IMG/VR virus record: IMGVR_UViG_3300024346_000224
Location: 1-36,930 of that record
DNA length: 36,930 nucleotides
Reading direction: 5' to 3' (one strand)
Origin: a virus
Shown: piece after piece, positions 6,325 through 12,926 of the stretch
Numbering within the stretch: position 1 is the stretch's first letter
Layout: each line of letters opens with the position of its first letter
Notes under the pieces: generated by a model
The model's database searches: none
What the model saw: only the letters and a program-made list of their open reading frames with translations
What the model was told of the DNA's origin: nothing
Position numbers and translations under genes: made by a program

Positions 6325-7904
6325 TGCTCCGCGACTATCAACAAAGAGCCATAGATGACCTCTACAAGTGGTTTGAAGAGGGCAACCAAGGCAACCCCTG
6401 CTTGGTACTGCCCACAGGCTCAGGAAAGAGCCATATCGTGGCCGCGCTGTGCAAGGATGCATTGCAGAACTGGCCTGAGACTCAGGTGTTGATGCTGACC
6501 CATGTCAAAGAACTGATTGAGCAGAATGCCGAGAAGATGCGACAGCACTGGCCCAATGCGCCGATGGGGATTTACAGCGCCAGCATGAGGAGCAAGGAAC
6601 TGGGCCAGCCCATCACCTTTGCTGGCATCCAGTCGATCCACAAACGCGCCAAGGAGATCGGCCACATCGATCTGGTCATCATTGATGAGTGCCATCTGGT
6701 CAGCCACAAGAACGAAGGCGGCTACCGCAAGCTGCTTGGTGACCTGCTGGAGATCAACCCGGCCATGCGGGTGATTGGTTTGACGGCCACACCTTACCGC
6801 CTGGGACATGGTCTGATCACCGACAAGCCTGCGCTGTTTGATGGCCTGATTGAGTCGATCACGATCCCTGAGTTGATCTTCAAAGGCTTTTTGGCTACCT
6901 TGCGATCCAAGATCACCAAGTCGAAGCTGAACACCGATGGCGTCCACAAGCGCGGCGGCGAGTACATCGAATCCGAACTGCAAGATGCCGTGGACACCGA
7001 CGAGCAGAACCATGCTGTCGTGCGCGAGGTCATCTCGCTGGCTGGTGATCGCAAGGCGTGGCTATTTTTCTGCACTGGCGTCGATCACGCCAAGCACATC
7101 GCTGAAGTCCTGATCTCCAACGGCATCGCGGCAGGCTGCGTGACCGGCGAGACACCAAAAAAAGAGCGCGAGGAGATGCTCAAGGCATTCAAGGCAGGCC
7201 AGCTACGGGCGCTCACCAACGCCAATGTGTTGACCACCGGCTTTGACTACCCTGACATCGATCTGGTCGCCATGCTGCGGCCAACCATGTCGCCTGGGCT
7301 GTATGTGCAGATGGCCGGTCGTGGCCTTCGACCCAAGTCACACACCGACCACTGCCTAGTGCTGGACTTTGCCGGTGTGGTCGCAACGCATGGGCCAATC
7401 ACCGCCGTGCAGCCGCCAAAAAAGGGTGGTGAGGGAAATGGTGAGGCACCTGTGAAGGTCTGCGACAACTGTGGCGAGTTATGCGCCATTTCGGTGGCCG
7501 TATGCCCTGCCTGCGACACAGCCTTTCCTGCGCCAGAGCCGCCAAAGATGTTGCTCCGCAATGATGACATCATGGGCCTTGAAGGCACTGATCTGGAGGT
7601 CACAGCGTGGACATGGCGCAAGCACACCAGCAGGGCGAGTGGGAAAGATATGCTGGCCGTGACGTACTACGGCGGTCTGAGTGATGCACCAATCACCGAG
7701 TATTTGCCGGTGCTGCACGATGGCTATGCGGCCAACAAAGCCATGCGCTTGCTGCTGACGATGGCAAGTTCAGGTGGCGTTTCGCTGCTGAACATAGAAG
7801 GTCTTGAGGCCATCTCAAGCATGATGAACACCGCTCGCGCACCAAGCCTGATCGAGTTCAAAAAGGATGGAAAATTTTACCGAGTCATAAGGAGAGAATG
7901 GTAA
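6324..7904 (+). CDS. Superfamily 2 DEAD/DEAH-type helicase with zinc ribbon
   Basis: The protein shows SF2 helicase motifs in order: an N-terminal Q-like YQQRAID, Walker A LPTGSGKS (29-36), DECH (121-124), TATPYRLG (about 154-161) and motif VI QMAGRGLRP. After the second RecA domain comes a C-x2-C...C-x2-C zinc ribbon (VCDNCGELC and VCPACDTAF) and a roughly 110-residue C-terminal domain. This is the SSL2/YejH-like arrangement found in many phages next to a Cas4-like nuclease. The ATG at 6324 overlaps the preceding stop as TGATG. A TTG at 6321 is an alternative start. Role: DNA unwinding or remodelling in replication or recombination. Confidence 0.88.
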   Translation: MLRDYQQRAIDDLYKWFEEGNQGNPCLVLPTGSGKSHIVAALCKDALQNWPETQVLMLTHVKELIEQNAEKMRQHWPNAPMGIYSASMRSKELGQPITFAGIQSIHKRAKEIGHIDLVIIDECHLVSHKNEGGYRKLLGDLLEINPAMRVIGLTATPYRLGHGLITDKPALFDGLIESITIPELIFKGFLATLRSKITKSKLNTDGVHKRGGEYIESELQDAVDTDEQNHAVVREVISLAGDRKAWLFFCTGVDHAKHIAEVLISNGIAAGCVTGETPKKEREEMLKAFKAGQLRALTNANVLTTGFDYPDIDLVAMLRPTMSPGLYVQMAGRGLRPKSHTDHCLVLDFAGVVATHGPITAVQPPKKGGEGNGEAPVKVCDNCGELCAISVAVCPACDTAFPAPEPPKMLLRNDDIMGLEGTDLEVTAWTWRKHTSRASGKDMLAVTYYGGLSDAPITEYLPVLHDGYAANKAMRLLLTMASSGGVSLLNIEGLEAISSMMNTARAPSLIEFKKDGKFYRVIRREW

Positions 7905-8095
7905 TGCGACACCCTATACCCGATATCGTTTCGGACTACGACCGACTGATTGCACAGGGGCCACCAAGATGCTGCCACACCTGCGAGTTCTACGACATCA
8001 AAGGAATGTGTACAGTTTTCTTTATGGAGCCACCAGAGGCGTTTGCGGCAACGCCAAGCGAGTGTCCTGAATACGAAAGCGAGATCCCATTTTGA
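7904..8095 (+). CDS. Small cysteine-containing hypothetical protein (63 aa)
   Basis: The motif PPRCCHTCEFYDIKGMCTVF (near residues 21-40) contains four cysteines and the C-terminal part adds C55 in PSECPEYESEIPF, so a small zinc-binding module is likely. Phages often carry such short proteins beside their nucleases. The ATG at 7904 overlaps the helicase stop (TAATG) and sits 9 nt after AAGGAG. An ATG at 7898 is too close to that site. Its stop overlaps the TTG start of the VRR-NUC gene. Confidence 0.7.
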   Translation: MRHPIPDIVSDYDRLIAQGPPRCCHTCEFYDIKGMCTVFFMEPPEAFAATPSECPEYESEIPF

Positions 8096-8433
8096 TCCCT
8101 TCAGAACACTACGAACAAGCCCTTGTCGTGCAGTGGTTCAGACGCACCTACCCGGGCGTCCTGATCCACTCAATTCCCAATGGCGGGGCCAGGAGCATGG
8201 CGACCGCCGTGGCGCTCAAAGTCGAAGGTACCGTCAAAGGAATCCCTGATCTTTTCATCCCGGCTTGGCGACTCTGGGTCGAGATGAAACGGGTCAAAGG
8301 TGGCGTACTCAGCCCAGACCAAAAAGAAATCATCGCGTATCTCGAACGTGTTGGATATTGTGTTATAGTGGGAAAAGGTGCTGAAGATGCAAAAACGCAA
8401 ATCATCACCTATCACTCAACTCTTAAAGGATAA
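8092..8433 (+). CDS. VRR-NUC domain nuclease
   Basis: The 113-residue protein is a complete single VRR-NUC domain of the PD-(D/E)XK superfamily. The active-site series is KGIPDLFIP (D53) followed by LWVEMKR (E64, K66), and an N-terminal SEHYEQALVVQWF carries the usual conserved Glu. Stand-alone phage VRR-NUC proteins are thought to act on branched or flap DNA during replication and recombination. There is no ATG before the domain, so translation must begin at the TTG at 8092, which overlaps the preceding stop (TTGA). Confidence 0.85.
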   Translation: MIPSEHYEQALVVQWFRRTYPGVLIHSIPNGGARSMATAVALKVEGTVKGIPDLFIPAWRLWVEMKRVKGGVLSPDQKEIIAYLERVGYCVIVGKGAEDAKTQIITYHSTLKG

Positions 8434-8436
8434 GAC

Positions 8437-8637
8437 ATGGCAATCCGCATCTACGTTGTCACCGACAACGAAACCCAAAAACAGCGCCTGATCCGCGCTA
8501 CCAACCGCGCTGAAGCAGTTCGCTTTGCTTCTCGCACTCGCTTCACCGTCGAGGCCGCAAGCCAAGATGATCTGGTGAATCTGTTGCCAAATGGCGTGAC
8601 GATTGAGTCGCAAGATGAAACAGCAAAAGCCGAATAA
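8437..8637 (+). CDS. Small hypothetical phage protein (66 aa)
   Basis: The protein begins MAIRIYVVTDNETQKQRLIR and continues with an alternating strand-helix pattern (AEAVRFASRTRFTVEAAS), suggesting a compact alpha/beta fold. The pattern resembles short phage proteins often placed beside an Arc-like regulator, but no function is known to me. AAAGGATAAG precedes the ATG at 8437. The last 23 bp overlap the start of the ribbon-helix-helix gene in another frame. Confidence 0.7.
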   Translation: MAIRIYVVTDNETQKQRLIRATNRAEAVRFASRTRFTVEAASQDDLVNLLPNGVTIESQDETAKAE

Positions 8638-8779
8638 AGAGATCAAAGAGTTGTTCCTGAACATTCGGATGCCTGCATCCGTGATGGAAGAACTCAAGAT
8701 CGCGGCTGAAGCCAACACCAGAACGATTTCTGGGCAGGCTTTGCTTTACATCAAGCAAGGGATTGCCCAGAAGTCTTGA
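8615..8779 (+). CDS. Arc-like ribbon-helix-helix DNA-binding protein (54 aa)
   Basis: Translation from the ATG at 8615 gives a 54-residue protein with LFLNIRMPASVMEELKIAA, a DNA-contacting beta strand followed by the first helix, then NTRTISGQALLYIKQGIAQ as turn and second helix. This is the Arc/MetJ ribbon-helix-helix plan, including the small residues at the turn. Such proteins act as dimeric repressors. The gene starts inside the end of the upstream gene and is followed immediately by a strong terminator, so it closes the replication-recombination operon. It could regulate the next promoter or the divergent early promoter. Confidence 0.75.
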   Translation: MKQQKPNKEIKELFLNIRMPASVMEELKIAAEANTRTISGQALLYIKQGIAQKS

Positions 8780-8792
8780 TGCAAGGCTGAAG

Positions 8793-8819
8793 AAAGATCA
8801 CTTTATGTGGTCTTTTTTT
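8793..8819 (+). terminator. Rho-independent terminator
   Basis: AAAGATCAC (8793-8801) pairs with GTGGTCTTT (8807-8815) over nine positions, with one T-G wobble and a 5-nt loop. The stem is followed by further T residues to 8819. It ends the replication and recombination operon just after the ribbon-helix-helix gene. Confidence 0.8.
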
Positions 8820-8856
8820 GACTTAAATGTTGAAACGTGTTTTTTTGTGTTAGGAT
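8818..8856 (+). promoter_or_regulatory. Possible promoter for accessory gene cluster
   Basis: TTGACT at 8818-8823 begins within the terminator T tract. TTGAAA at 8830-8835 and TAGGAT at 8851-8856 form a second candidate with a short 15-bp spacer. Neither pair is ideal. A promoter is expected here because a strong terminator ends the preceding operon and the genes from 8863 onward overlap each other. Confidence 0.3.
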
Positions 8857-8862
8857 CACAGC

Positions 8863-9066
8863 ATGACTTCAAAATTCTTTGGCTACGCTTTTGTGATTCT
8901 CGCCCTGTACGGTTTTGTGTCTCACGCAGACTATCAGGATGAGATACAACAGGAGGCCGATTACTGTTCAATGGTGGCGCTCTGGAAAGCGGATGCCTTG
9001 AAGAAAATCCCAAAACGGGCCAGGGCAGGTTGGCCCCCATTCAAACCGGAGATTTCATGCAACTGA
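8863..9066 (+). CDS. Hypothetical protein with N-terminal signal or anchor (67 aa)
   Basis: Residues 5-21 (FFGYAFVILALYGFVSH) form a hydrophobic signal-like segment. The remainder, with EADYCSMVALWKADA and the ending RARGWPPFKPEISC-like pattern, resembles a recurrent family of small uncharacterised proteins in betaproteobacterial phages. Two cysteines (C35, C66) could form a disulfide outside the cytoplasm. AGGA lies 7-8 nt before the ATG. The gene is first after the terminator and overlaps the next membrane-protein gene by 10 bp. Confidence 0.65.
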   Translation: MTSKFFGYAFVILALYGFVSHADYQDEIQQEADYCSMVALWKADALKKIPKRARAGWPPFKPEISCN

Positions 9067-9206
9067 TCAAGTGGGTGGCGTCCTATTTTGTCGCCGTGTT
9101 CAGCTTGGTGGTGGCCGTTGGCCTCATCGGCTTCACCTTTGGAGCGTGTTTTGGCGCTGCCAACTACGCCTTCAAACTGGCCTTCCAACTCTGGAACGCA
9201 TTATGA
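9057..9206 (+). CDS. Small membrane protein (49 aa)
   Basis: Translation from the ATG at 9057 gives a 49-residue protein that is almost entirely one or two hydrophobic segments (residues 7-36, with SLVVAVGLIGFTFGA). It starts within the end of the upstream gene and its stop overlaps the next ATG. No family is recognised. The tight coupling on both sides is the main support for translation. Confidence 0.55.
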   Translation: MQLIKWVASYFVAVFSLVVAVGLIGFTFGACFGAANYAFKLAFQLWNAL

Positions 9207-9322
9207 CCAACACAGAGTTTTTTTTACTCATTGCAACAATATACATTGCGCCGCACTCACCCGCACCAGTAGGAATTCCAATTGGTTTGTTTTTTATAGC
9301 ACTGTCTTACTTTTTCAAATGA
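9203..9322 (+). CDS. Very small membrane protein (39 aa)
   Basis: The ATG at 9203 overlaps the preceding stop (ATGA) and encodes 39 residues with two hydrophobic stretches, FFLLIATIYIA (6-16) and IPIGLFFIALSYFF (25-38), separated by a Pro-rich turn (APHSPAPVG). Its stop overlaps the next ATG. A two-helix hairpin in the inner membrane is plausible. Function is unknown. Confidence 0.5.
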   Translation: MTNTEFFLLIATIYIAPHSPAPVGIPIGLFFIALSYFFK

Positions 9323-9414
9323 CGTGGCCCTTCCCGCCTTTCCCCACACCGATACCCGTGCAGACCGCACCGGAGAAGTTCAACCCTGACAACTACGAGG
9401 ACGCATTGATATGA
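9319..9414 (+). CDS. Tiny proline-rich peptide (31 aa)
   Basis: The ATG at 9319 overlaps the upstream stop, and the TGA at 9412-9414 overlaps the downstream ATG. The peptide starts MTWPFPPFPTPIP and ends with an acidic FNPDNYEDALI segment. Short proline-rich phage peptides like this occur in similar gene strings. The evidence is only the unbroken start-stop overlap on both sides. Confidence 0.4.
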   Translation: MTWPFPPFPTPIPVQTAPEKFNPDNYEDALI

Positions 9415-9689
9415 AAACACCACACAAACACGCCGCCCTCATCAAGGCATGGGCCGATGGCGCTGAAATTGAACTCAAAGACGGCAAAGATTGGCGCGCT
9501 ATAAGCGAACCAAGTTGGAACAGAAACATGGAGTACCGCATCAAGCCCGAGCCGAAGCCTGATGTTGTTGAAAAGTATGTTGCCAGCCCTTGCGGCTTTA
9601 GATTAGTAGAGCACTGGGAACGCAAAAACCTCAAACTCACTTTTGACGGTGAGACTGGCAAACTGAAAGCAGCAGAGGTGATCGCATGA
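9411..9689 (+). CDS. Conserved phage hypothetical protein (92 aa)
   Basis: The start HKHAALIKAWADGAEIEL followed by W-rich text and EYRIKPEPKPD (about residues 42-52) is a recurrent pattern in phage proteins of unknown role. It looks like a compact alpha/beta domain of about 50 residues with a C-terminal beta-strand region (RKNLKLTFDGETGKLKAAEV). It overlaps both neighbours by ATGA. Confidence 0.7.
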   Translation: MKTPHKHAALIKAWADGAEIELKDGKDWRAISEPSWNRNMEYRIKPEPKPDVVEKYVASPCGFRLVEHWERKNLKLTFDGETGKLKAAEVIA

Positions 9690-9964
9690 AACTCGACCGA
9701 GGCAACCCCAACCTGATGAAAAAAGCAGCAACCCGTGTGAATTCTCCTGCTCCGCTGGAGGCATTTGCCAATACCCTGGGTGACGTAGCGGCCAAGCGCC
9801 GACATCGAGCCACGGTGGGCTACGTGCCTTTGCCAAAAGATCCCAACGCCGCCCTGCCGCCGACGATCAGTGTCTGGGCGCAGCCAGTCTATGTGCCGCC
9901 CAAGTCGGAGTACGTCCGACCAGGCGCTGAAGACTTTCTCCGTTGCAAGAGCAGGGGGCTGTGA
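9686..9964 (+). CDS. Hypothetical protein (92 aa)
   Basis: No domain is recognised. The first half is basic (RGNPNLMKKAATRVNSP, KRRHRATVGYV) and the second half is proline-rich, ending in SEYVRPGAEDFLRCKSRG, a tail I associate with small phage proteins. It overlaps its upstream neighbour by ATGA and its downstream neighbour as TGATG. A basic N-terminus would allow nucleic acid contact, but this is speculative. Confidence 0.6.
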   Translation: MKLDRGNPNLMKKAATRVNSPAPLEAFANTLGDVAAKRRHRATVGYVPLPKDPNAALPPTISVWAQPVYVPPKSEYVRPGAEDFLRCKSRGL

Positions 9965-10416
9965 TGAAGAAAGACAAGACATTGAAGCTGGCGCTTGAGG
10001 CGTTAGAGTCTGCGGATTGGTACATAGATCAACTTGAAATGATTGTGTACTCTGTTGATGACGATGGAACTCATGAAAACCGCGCCAAAGTGCAAGCAGC
10101 CATCACCGCCATTAAAGAAGCATTGGCACAACCTGTGCAGGAGCCTGTGGCGCAATGGCAAAAGCGTCACCAACTGTGGACAGAAGATGCATGGGAAAAT
10201 TCCGAAGAACATGATGCCAAGCAGTGGCGCGACAAAGCACAAGGCTGGGAGATACGCGCCCTCTACACCGCCCCACAGCAACGCCCGTGGGTAGGACTGA
10301 CGCCGCAGGAGATTGATGACATTGATGAGGCAAATTGGGAAGAAGACCATAAGGTATGGGGCATACATGAATTTGCCCAAGCCATTGAAACCGCATTACG
10401 GAGAAAAAACACATGA
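9964..10416 (+). CDS. Member 1 of tandem KLALEALE/TAPQQR paralogue family (150 aa)
   Basis: The protein has the family architecture: N-terminal helix KTLKLALEALESADW, then AAITAIKEALAQP (about 51-63), a variable centre, LYTAPQQRPWVGLT (about 105-118) and a C-terminal acidic helical segment. Related proteins are common in betaproteobacterial phages, with no known function. The frame opens at a TTG at 9943, but the ATG at 9964 follows AGGGGG and overlaps the upstream stop, so I use it. Its 3' half shares a 42-bp near-identical block with the next gene. Confidence 0.7.
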   Translation: MKKDKTLKLALEALESADWYIDQLEMIVYSVDDDGTHENRAKVQAAITAIKEALAQPVQEPVAQWQKRHQLWTEDAWENSEEHDAKQWRDKAQGWEIRALYTAPQQRPWVGLTPQEIDDIDEANWEEDHKVWGIHEFAQAIETALRRKNT

Positions 10417-10895
10417 CCAAAGACGAAGCACTGAAGCTGGCGCTTGATGCGCTGGAACTACCAAGCATGAAAACTTATGCGATGCTGGAACAATCTGGCG
10501 CAGCCATCACCGCCATCAAAGAAGCCCTAGCACAGCCAGCGCCGCCACCAGAGTGCAAGACCGAGGCCGAGCAAACGGAGTATGCCTTTGGATGGTGGAA
10601 GGCATTGGAGACGGTGAGGACTGAACAGCCAGCGCAGGAGCCGGTGGCGTGGATGATGAAATGGGCACAACATTCGCCATCTTTTACGACAGACAAATCA
10701 GATTACGTTTCTTGGTTTGCAGGTAAGGCGTCTTATCCAGACGAATTGGTCCCCCTCTACACCGCCCCACAGCAACGCCCGTGGGTAGGGCTGACGGATG
10801 AGGAAATAAACTTGATTTACGCAGCGCCACAAACCCATATTGGTCAATACGCTAGAGCCATCGAAGACAAGCTAAAGGAGAAGAATTTTGACTGA
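10413..10895 (+). CDS. Member 2 of tandem KLALEALE/TAPQQR paralogue family (160 aa)
   Basis: This copy carries DEALKLALDALELP, AAITAIKEALAQPAP, a central block with EAEQTEYAFGWWKALETV, QPAQEPVAWM and LYTAPQQRPWVGLT followed by a C-terminal helix. Its 10531-10610 segment matches 10988-11067 in the next gene with about five differences in 80 bp, and 10755-10796 matches 10261-10302 in the previous gene. It therefore looks like a mosaic of its two neighbours. Function is unknown. Confidence 0.7.
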   Translation: MTKDEALKLALDALELPSMKTYAMLEQSGAAITAIKEALAQPAPPPECKTEAEQTEYAFGWWKALETVRTEQPAQEPVAWMMKWAQHSPSFTTDKSDYVSWFAGKASYPDELVPLYTAPQQRPWVGLTDEEINLIYAAPQTHIGQYARAIEDKLKEKNFD

Positions 10896-11298
10896 ACGAC
10901 TTAAAGAACGTATCGCAGAGGAATGGGCAATGCTTGATCCCGTTGACCCGCTGCGTGGATTGTTGTCAGATGTGATGGACGTTTTGGCACAGCCAGCGCC
11001 TCCACCAGAGTGCAAGACCGAGGCCGAGCAAACAGCGTATGCCTTTGGCTGGTGGAAGGCCTTGGAGTCGTTGAGGACTGGACAGCCAGCGCAGGAGTCG
11101 GTGGGTCACCGCGTTGGGTTTTGGTGCGCCGAATTAACTTGTAATAAGTGTTATAGCGCAGAGTTTCGATTTAAGCACACCACCCAACAACAGCGCCAGT
11201 GGGTAGGGCTGACGGAAGCGGAAATTGACGAATGGCCACCGGAAATACACGGCGTAATTCGCTTAATTGACGCCCAACTCAAGGAGAAGAACACATGA
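10888..11298 (+). CDS. Member 3 of tandem paralogue family (136 aa), TTG start
   Basis: Translation begins at the TTG at 10888: AAGGAG lies 7 nt before it and no ATG gives the full domain. The N-terminus differs from the other members (MTERLKERIAEEWAML), but the protein keeps VLAQPAPPPECKTEAEQ, AFGWWKALE, GQPAQESVG and a QQRQWVGLTEAEIDEW block. A centre with two C-x2-C-like cysteines (WCAELTCNKCYS) is private to this copy. The tail helix resembles member 2. Confidence 0.7.
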   Translation: MTERLKERIAEEWAMLDPVDPLRGLLSDVMDVLAQPAPPPECKTEAEQTAYAFGWWKALESLRTGQPAQESVGHRVGFWCAELTCNKCYSAEFRFKHTTQQQRQWVGLTEAEIDEWPPEIHGVIRLIDAQLKEKNT

Positions 11299-11597
11299 CC
11301 AAAGACGAAGCATTGAAGCTGGCGCTACACGAACTGGAAGGCATACCCGTCTACAAAAAGTATGGTGTACGCATAAGTAACGCAATCACCGCCATCAAAG
11401 AAGCTTTGGCACTAACGAGCACGCAGTACGAGGAACAGCCAGCTCAGGAGTCGGTGGAATCTTTATACAACCCAAATCCGGTTGAGTATCAATACCATTA
11501 TCCAGACGGTTCATGGAGGTGTTCAAACGGTGAGGTAATAAATGGTATGCACCCAGATAAAGCAAGATCACTTTACGCACTAAAGGACAACACATAA
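11295..11597 (+). CDS. Member 4, short relative of the paralogue family (100 aa)
   Basis: It retains only the front half of the family: KDEALKLALHELEG (about 3-16), NAITAIKEALAL (about 29-40) and QPAQESVESL. The TAPQQR-GLT block is absent, and the C-terminal part reads YQYHYPDGSWRCSNGEVING. AAGGAG precedes the ATG, which overlaps the upstream stop. It may be a shortened or recombined copy. Confidence 0.65.
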   Translation: MTKDEALKLALHELEGIPVYKKYGVRISNAITAIKEALALTSTQYEEQPAQESVESLYNPNPVEYQYHYPDGSWRCSNGEVINGMHPDKARSLYALKDNT

Positions 11598-11998
11598 TGG
11601 ACATTTTGAAACGCATTGACCAAGCCCAGCAGTTTTGCAAGTTTTATGCGGATGGCGCTTATTCCGTTGAAACTGAAAAATGGAATCATCATGTCAATCC
11701 TGAATTTATTGAGGACATTCGCCAGTACATTGAATCGTTGCAACTTAAGCTGATGCACCTTCAAACTCAGCAAGCATACAAGGCTATATGTAAAGATGAA
11801 TCCTACGACATGATTGATCGCTTTTTACGTAACAACCTTTATGACGATGACTACGAATCTTTTTCAGAGGCACTGCACGAAATTGCCACCACCCCACAAC
11901 AGCAAGAGCCCCGCAACTTCTGCCCGAGGTGCGGTAAGCGCACGGCTGACTTGACGGTGATACACACCTGCACGCCACCGGAAGGAGGACACCAATGA
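11597..11998 (+). CDS. Hypothetical protein with C-terminal zinc-ribbon-like motif (133 aa)
   Basis: The first 90 residues are helical and acidic, with DMIDRFLRNNLYDDDYESF near the middle. The end contains TPQQQEPRNFCPRCGKRTAD and a later HTC, giving C-x2-C...H-x-C, likely a small zinc-binding tail. The TPQQ linker echoes the paralogue family just upstream. It starts in TAATG overlap and ends in ATGA overlap. Confidence 0.65.
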   Translation: MDILKRIDQAQQFCKFYADGAYSVETEKWNHHVNPEFIEDIRQYIESLQLKLMHLQTQQAYKAICKDESYDMIDRFLRNNLYDDDYESFSEALHEIATTPQQQEPRNFCPRCGKRTADLTVIHTCTPPEGGHQ

Positions 11999-12198
11999 CC
12001 AGACGAGACAAAGAGATGGCGAGGCAGTGCCTAAGCAACGCAGAAATGTTAAATACTGTCAATTTTGATTTGGACAAGTTTGCCGACCTCATCCGTGCCG
12101 ACGAGCGTGAGGCTTGTGCAAAGTTGTGTGTAAGCCACATTGGCTACCCACACCGACTTCATTTTGCAGCAGCAATCCGAGCAATGGGGAACACATGA
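11995..12198 (+). CDS. Conserved small phage protein with DEREACAKLC motif (67 aa)
   Basis: The motif FADLIRADEREACAKLCVSH (about residues 25-44) is a hallmark of a common but uncharacterised group of small phage proteins. The whole sequence is predicted helical, with two nearby cysteines. GGAGG precedes the ATG and the start overlaps the upstream stop. Confidence 0.7.
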   Translation: MTRRDKEMARQCLSNAEMLNTVNFDLDKFADLIRADEREACAKLCVSHIGYPHRLHFAAAIRAMGNT

Positions 12199-12278
12199 AA
12201 TTTGAAATCACTATTGCAGTTCTTGCTGCTGTCGGCGGGTTTGTCTGGCTGCTAATTTTGACGAAGGGGATGGTATGA
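12195..12278 (+). CDS. Tiny single-pass membrane peptide (27 aa)
   Basis: The ATG at 12195 overlaps the preceding stop, and the TGA at 12276-12278 overlaps the next ATG. The peptide is one transmembrane helix (ITIAVLAAVGGFVWLLIL, about residues 5-22) with charged ends. Its reality rests on the start-stop overlaps and on clear membrane character. Confidence 0.45.
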   Translation: MKFEITIAVLAAVGGFVWLLILTKGMV

Positions 12279-12472
12279 CCGAACAACGCTATCTTGCAGG
12301 GGGGCAAGAGTTCTACTACCCCCACGCAGGCGACCCGCCAGCGCCTGAGAACACCAAGCTGCTGCTGCTCACCACTGGCGGCATCTGCACCACGGGAACG
12401 TGGAACAACAACTGGTGCATCGGCTGGCTGCCGCTGCCCAAACGCAACATGACAAAAGAGGACATGAAATGA
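12275..12472 (+). CDS. DUF551-like small protein (65 aa)
   Basis: The C-terminal text TGTWNNNWCIGWLPLPKRN resembles the Trp/Pro-rich core of DUF551 proteins found in phages, and the N-terminal half has the usual Pro-rich approach (DPPAPENTKLLLLTTGG). Function is unknown for the family. AAGGGG precedes the ATG, which overlaps the tiny membrane peptide stop. Confidence 0.6.
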   Translation: MTEQRYLAGGQEFYYPHAGDPPAPENTKLLLLTTGGICTTGTWNNNWCIGWLPLPKRNMTKEDMK

Positions 12473-12714
12473 GAAAGTCAAACCAGAGCGCCCTGCGCGT
12501 TTTACTGCGTGGGTATGAGGATGGCCTGACTGTTTCCCAAATGGCAGCGTTCACTGACGCCCCTCAGAATTCAGTGCAACAATCCCTCAAGTGTATGCCT
12601 GACGCCTATATCGACCGCTGGAAAACCAGTGGGAGTAATCGGTATTTAAGCGCCGTCTGGTGTGTAGTTGTACCACCAGAGAATTGCCCCAAACCAGAAA
12701 GGAAGAAGCCATGA
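12469..12714 (+). CDS. Winged-helix-like hypothetical protein (81 aa)
   Basis: Residues 6-55 fit a helix-turn-helix plan: ALRVLLRGYEDGLTVSQMAA, then APQNSVQQSLKCMPDAYIDR as putative recognition helix. A beta-rich tail AVWCVVVPPENCPKPERK follows. I recognise the ending as shared by many small phage proteins. A longer open frame begins at 12400, but the ATG at 12469 has GAGG upstream and overlaps the previous stop. Confidence 0.7.
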   Translation: MRKSNQSALRVLLRGYEDGLTVSQMAAFTDAPQNSVQQSLKCMPDAYIDRWKTSGSNRYLSAVWCVVVPPENCPKPERKKP

Positions 12715-12926
12715 CACCATCACCATCAGGAACCGAACTCGCAGTCTGTATGGACATCGCCAGTCGCCAGCAAATGGGAAGATTCAAGTACGGCACCACC
12801 GTATCTGAAAACCCGCTGACCAAAGCGCAATGGCGGCAGCACCTGTACGAGGAGTTGCTGGACGCCGTGATCTACCTCAAGCGCGAGATGCAGGAGGAGC
12901 AGCGCCAGATGGACGATCAGAAGTAG
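12711..12926 (+). CDS. Small helical protein resembling MazG-like or dNTP-binding folds (71 aa)
   Basis: The pattern GRFKYGTTVSENPLTKAQWR then HLYEELLDAVIYLKREMQ occurs in small phage proteins related to the all-alpha pyrophosphohydrolase group: an E-E-x-x-D on a helix could bind metal. The second metal-binding helix of a full MazG is not evident, so catalysis is uncertain. AAAGGAAG precedes the ATG at 12711. The last 10 bp overlap the end of the convergent endolysin gene. Confidence 0.65.
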   Translation: MTPSPSGTELAVCMDIASRQQMGRFKYGTTVSENPLTKAQWRQHLYEELLDAVIYLKREMQEEQRQMDDQK

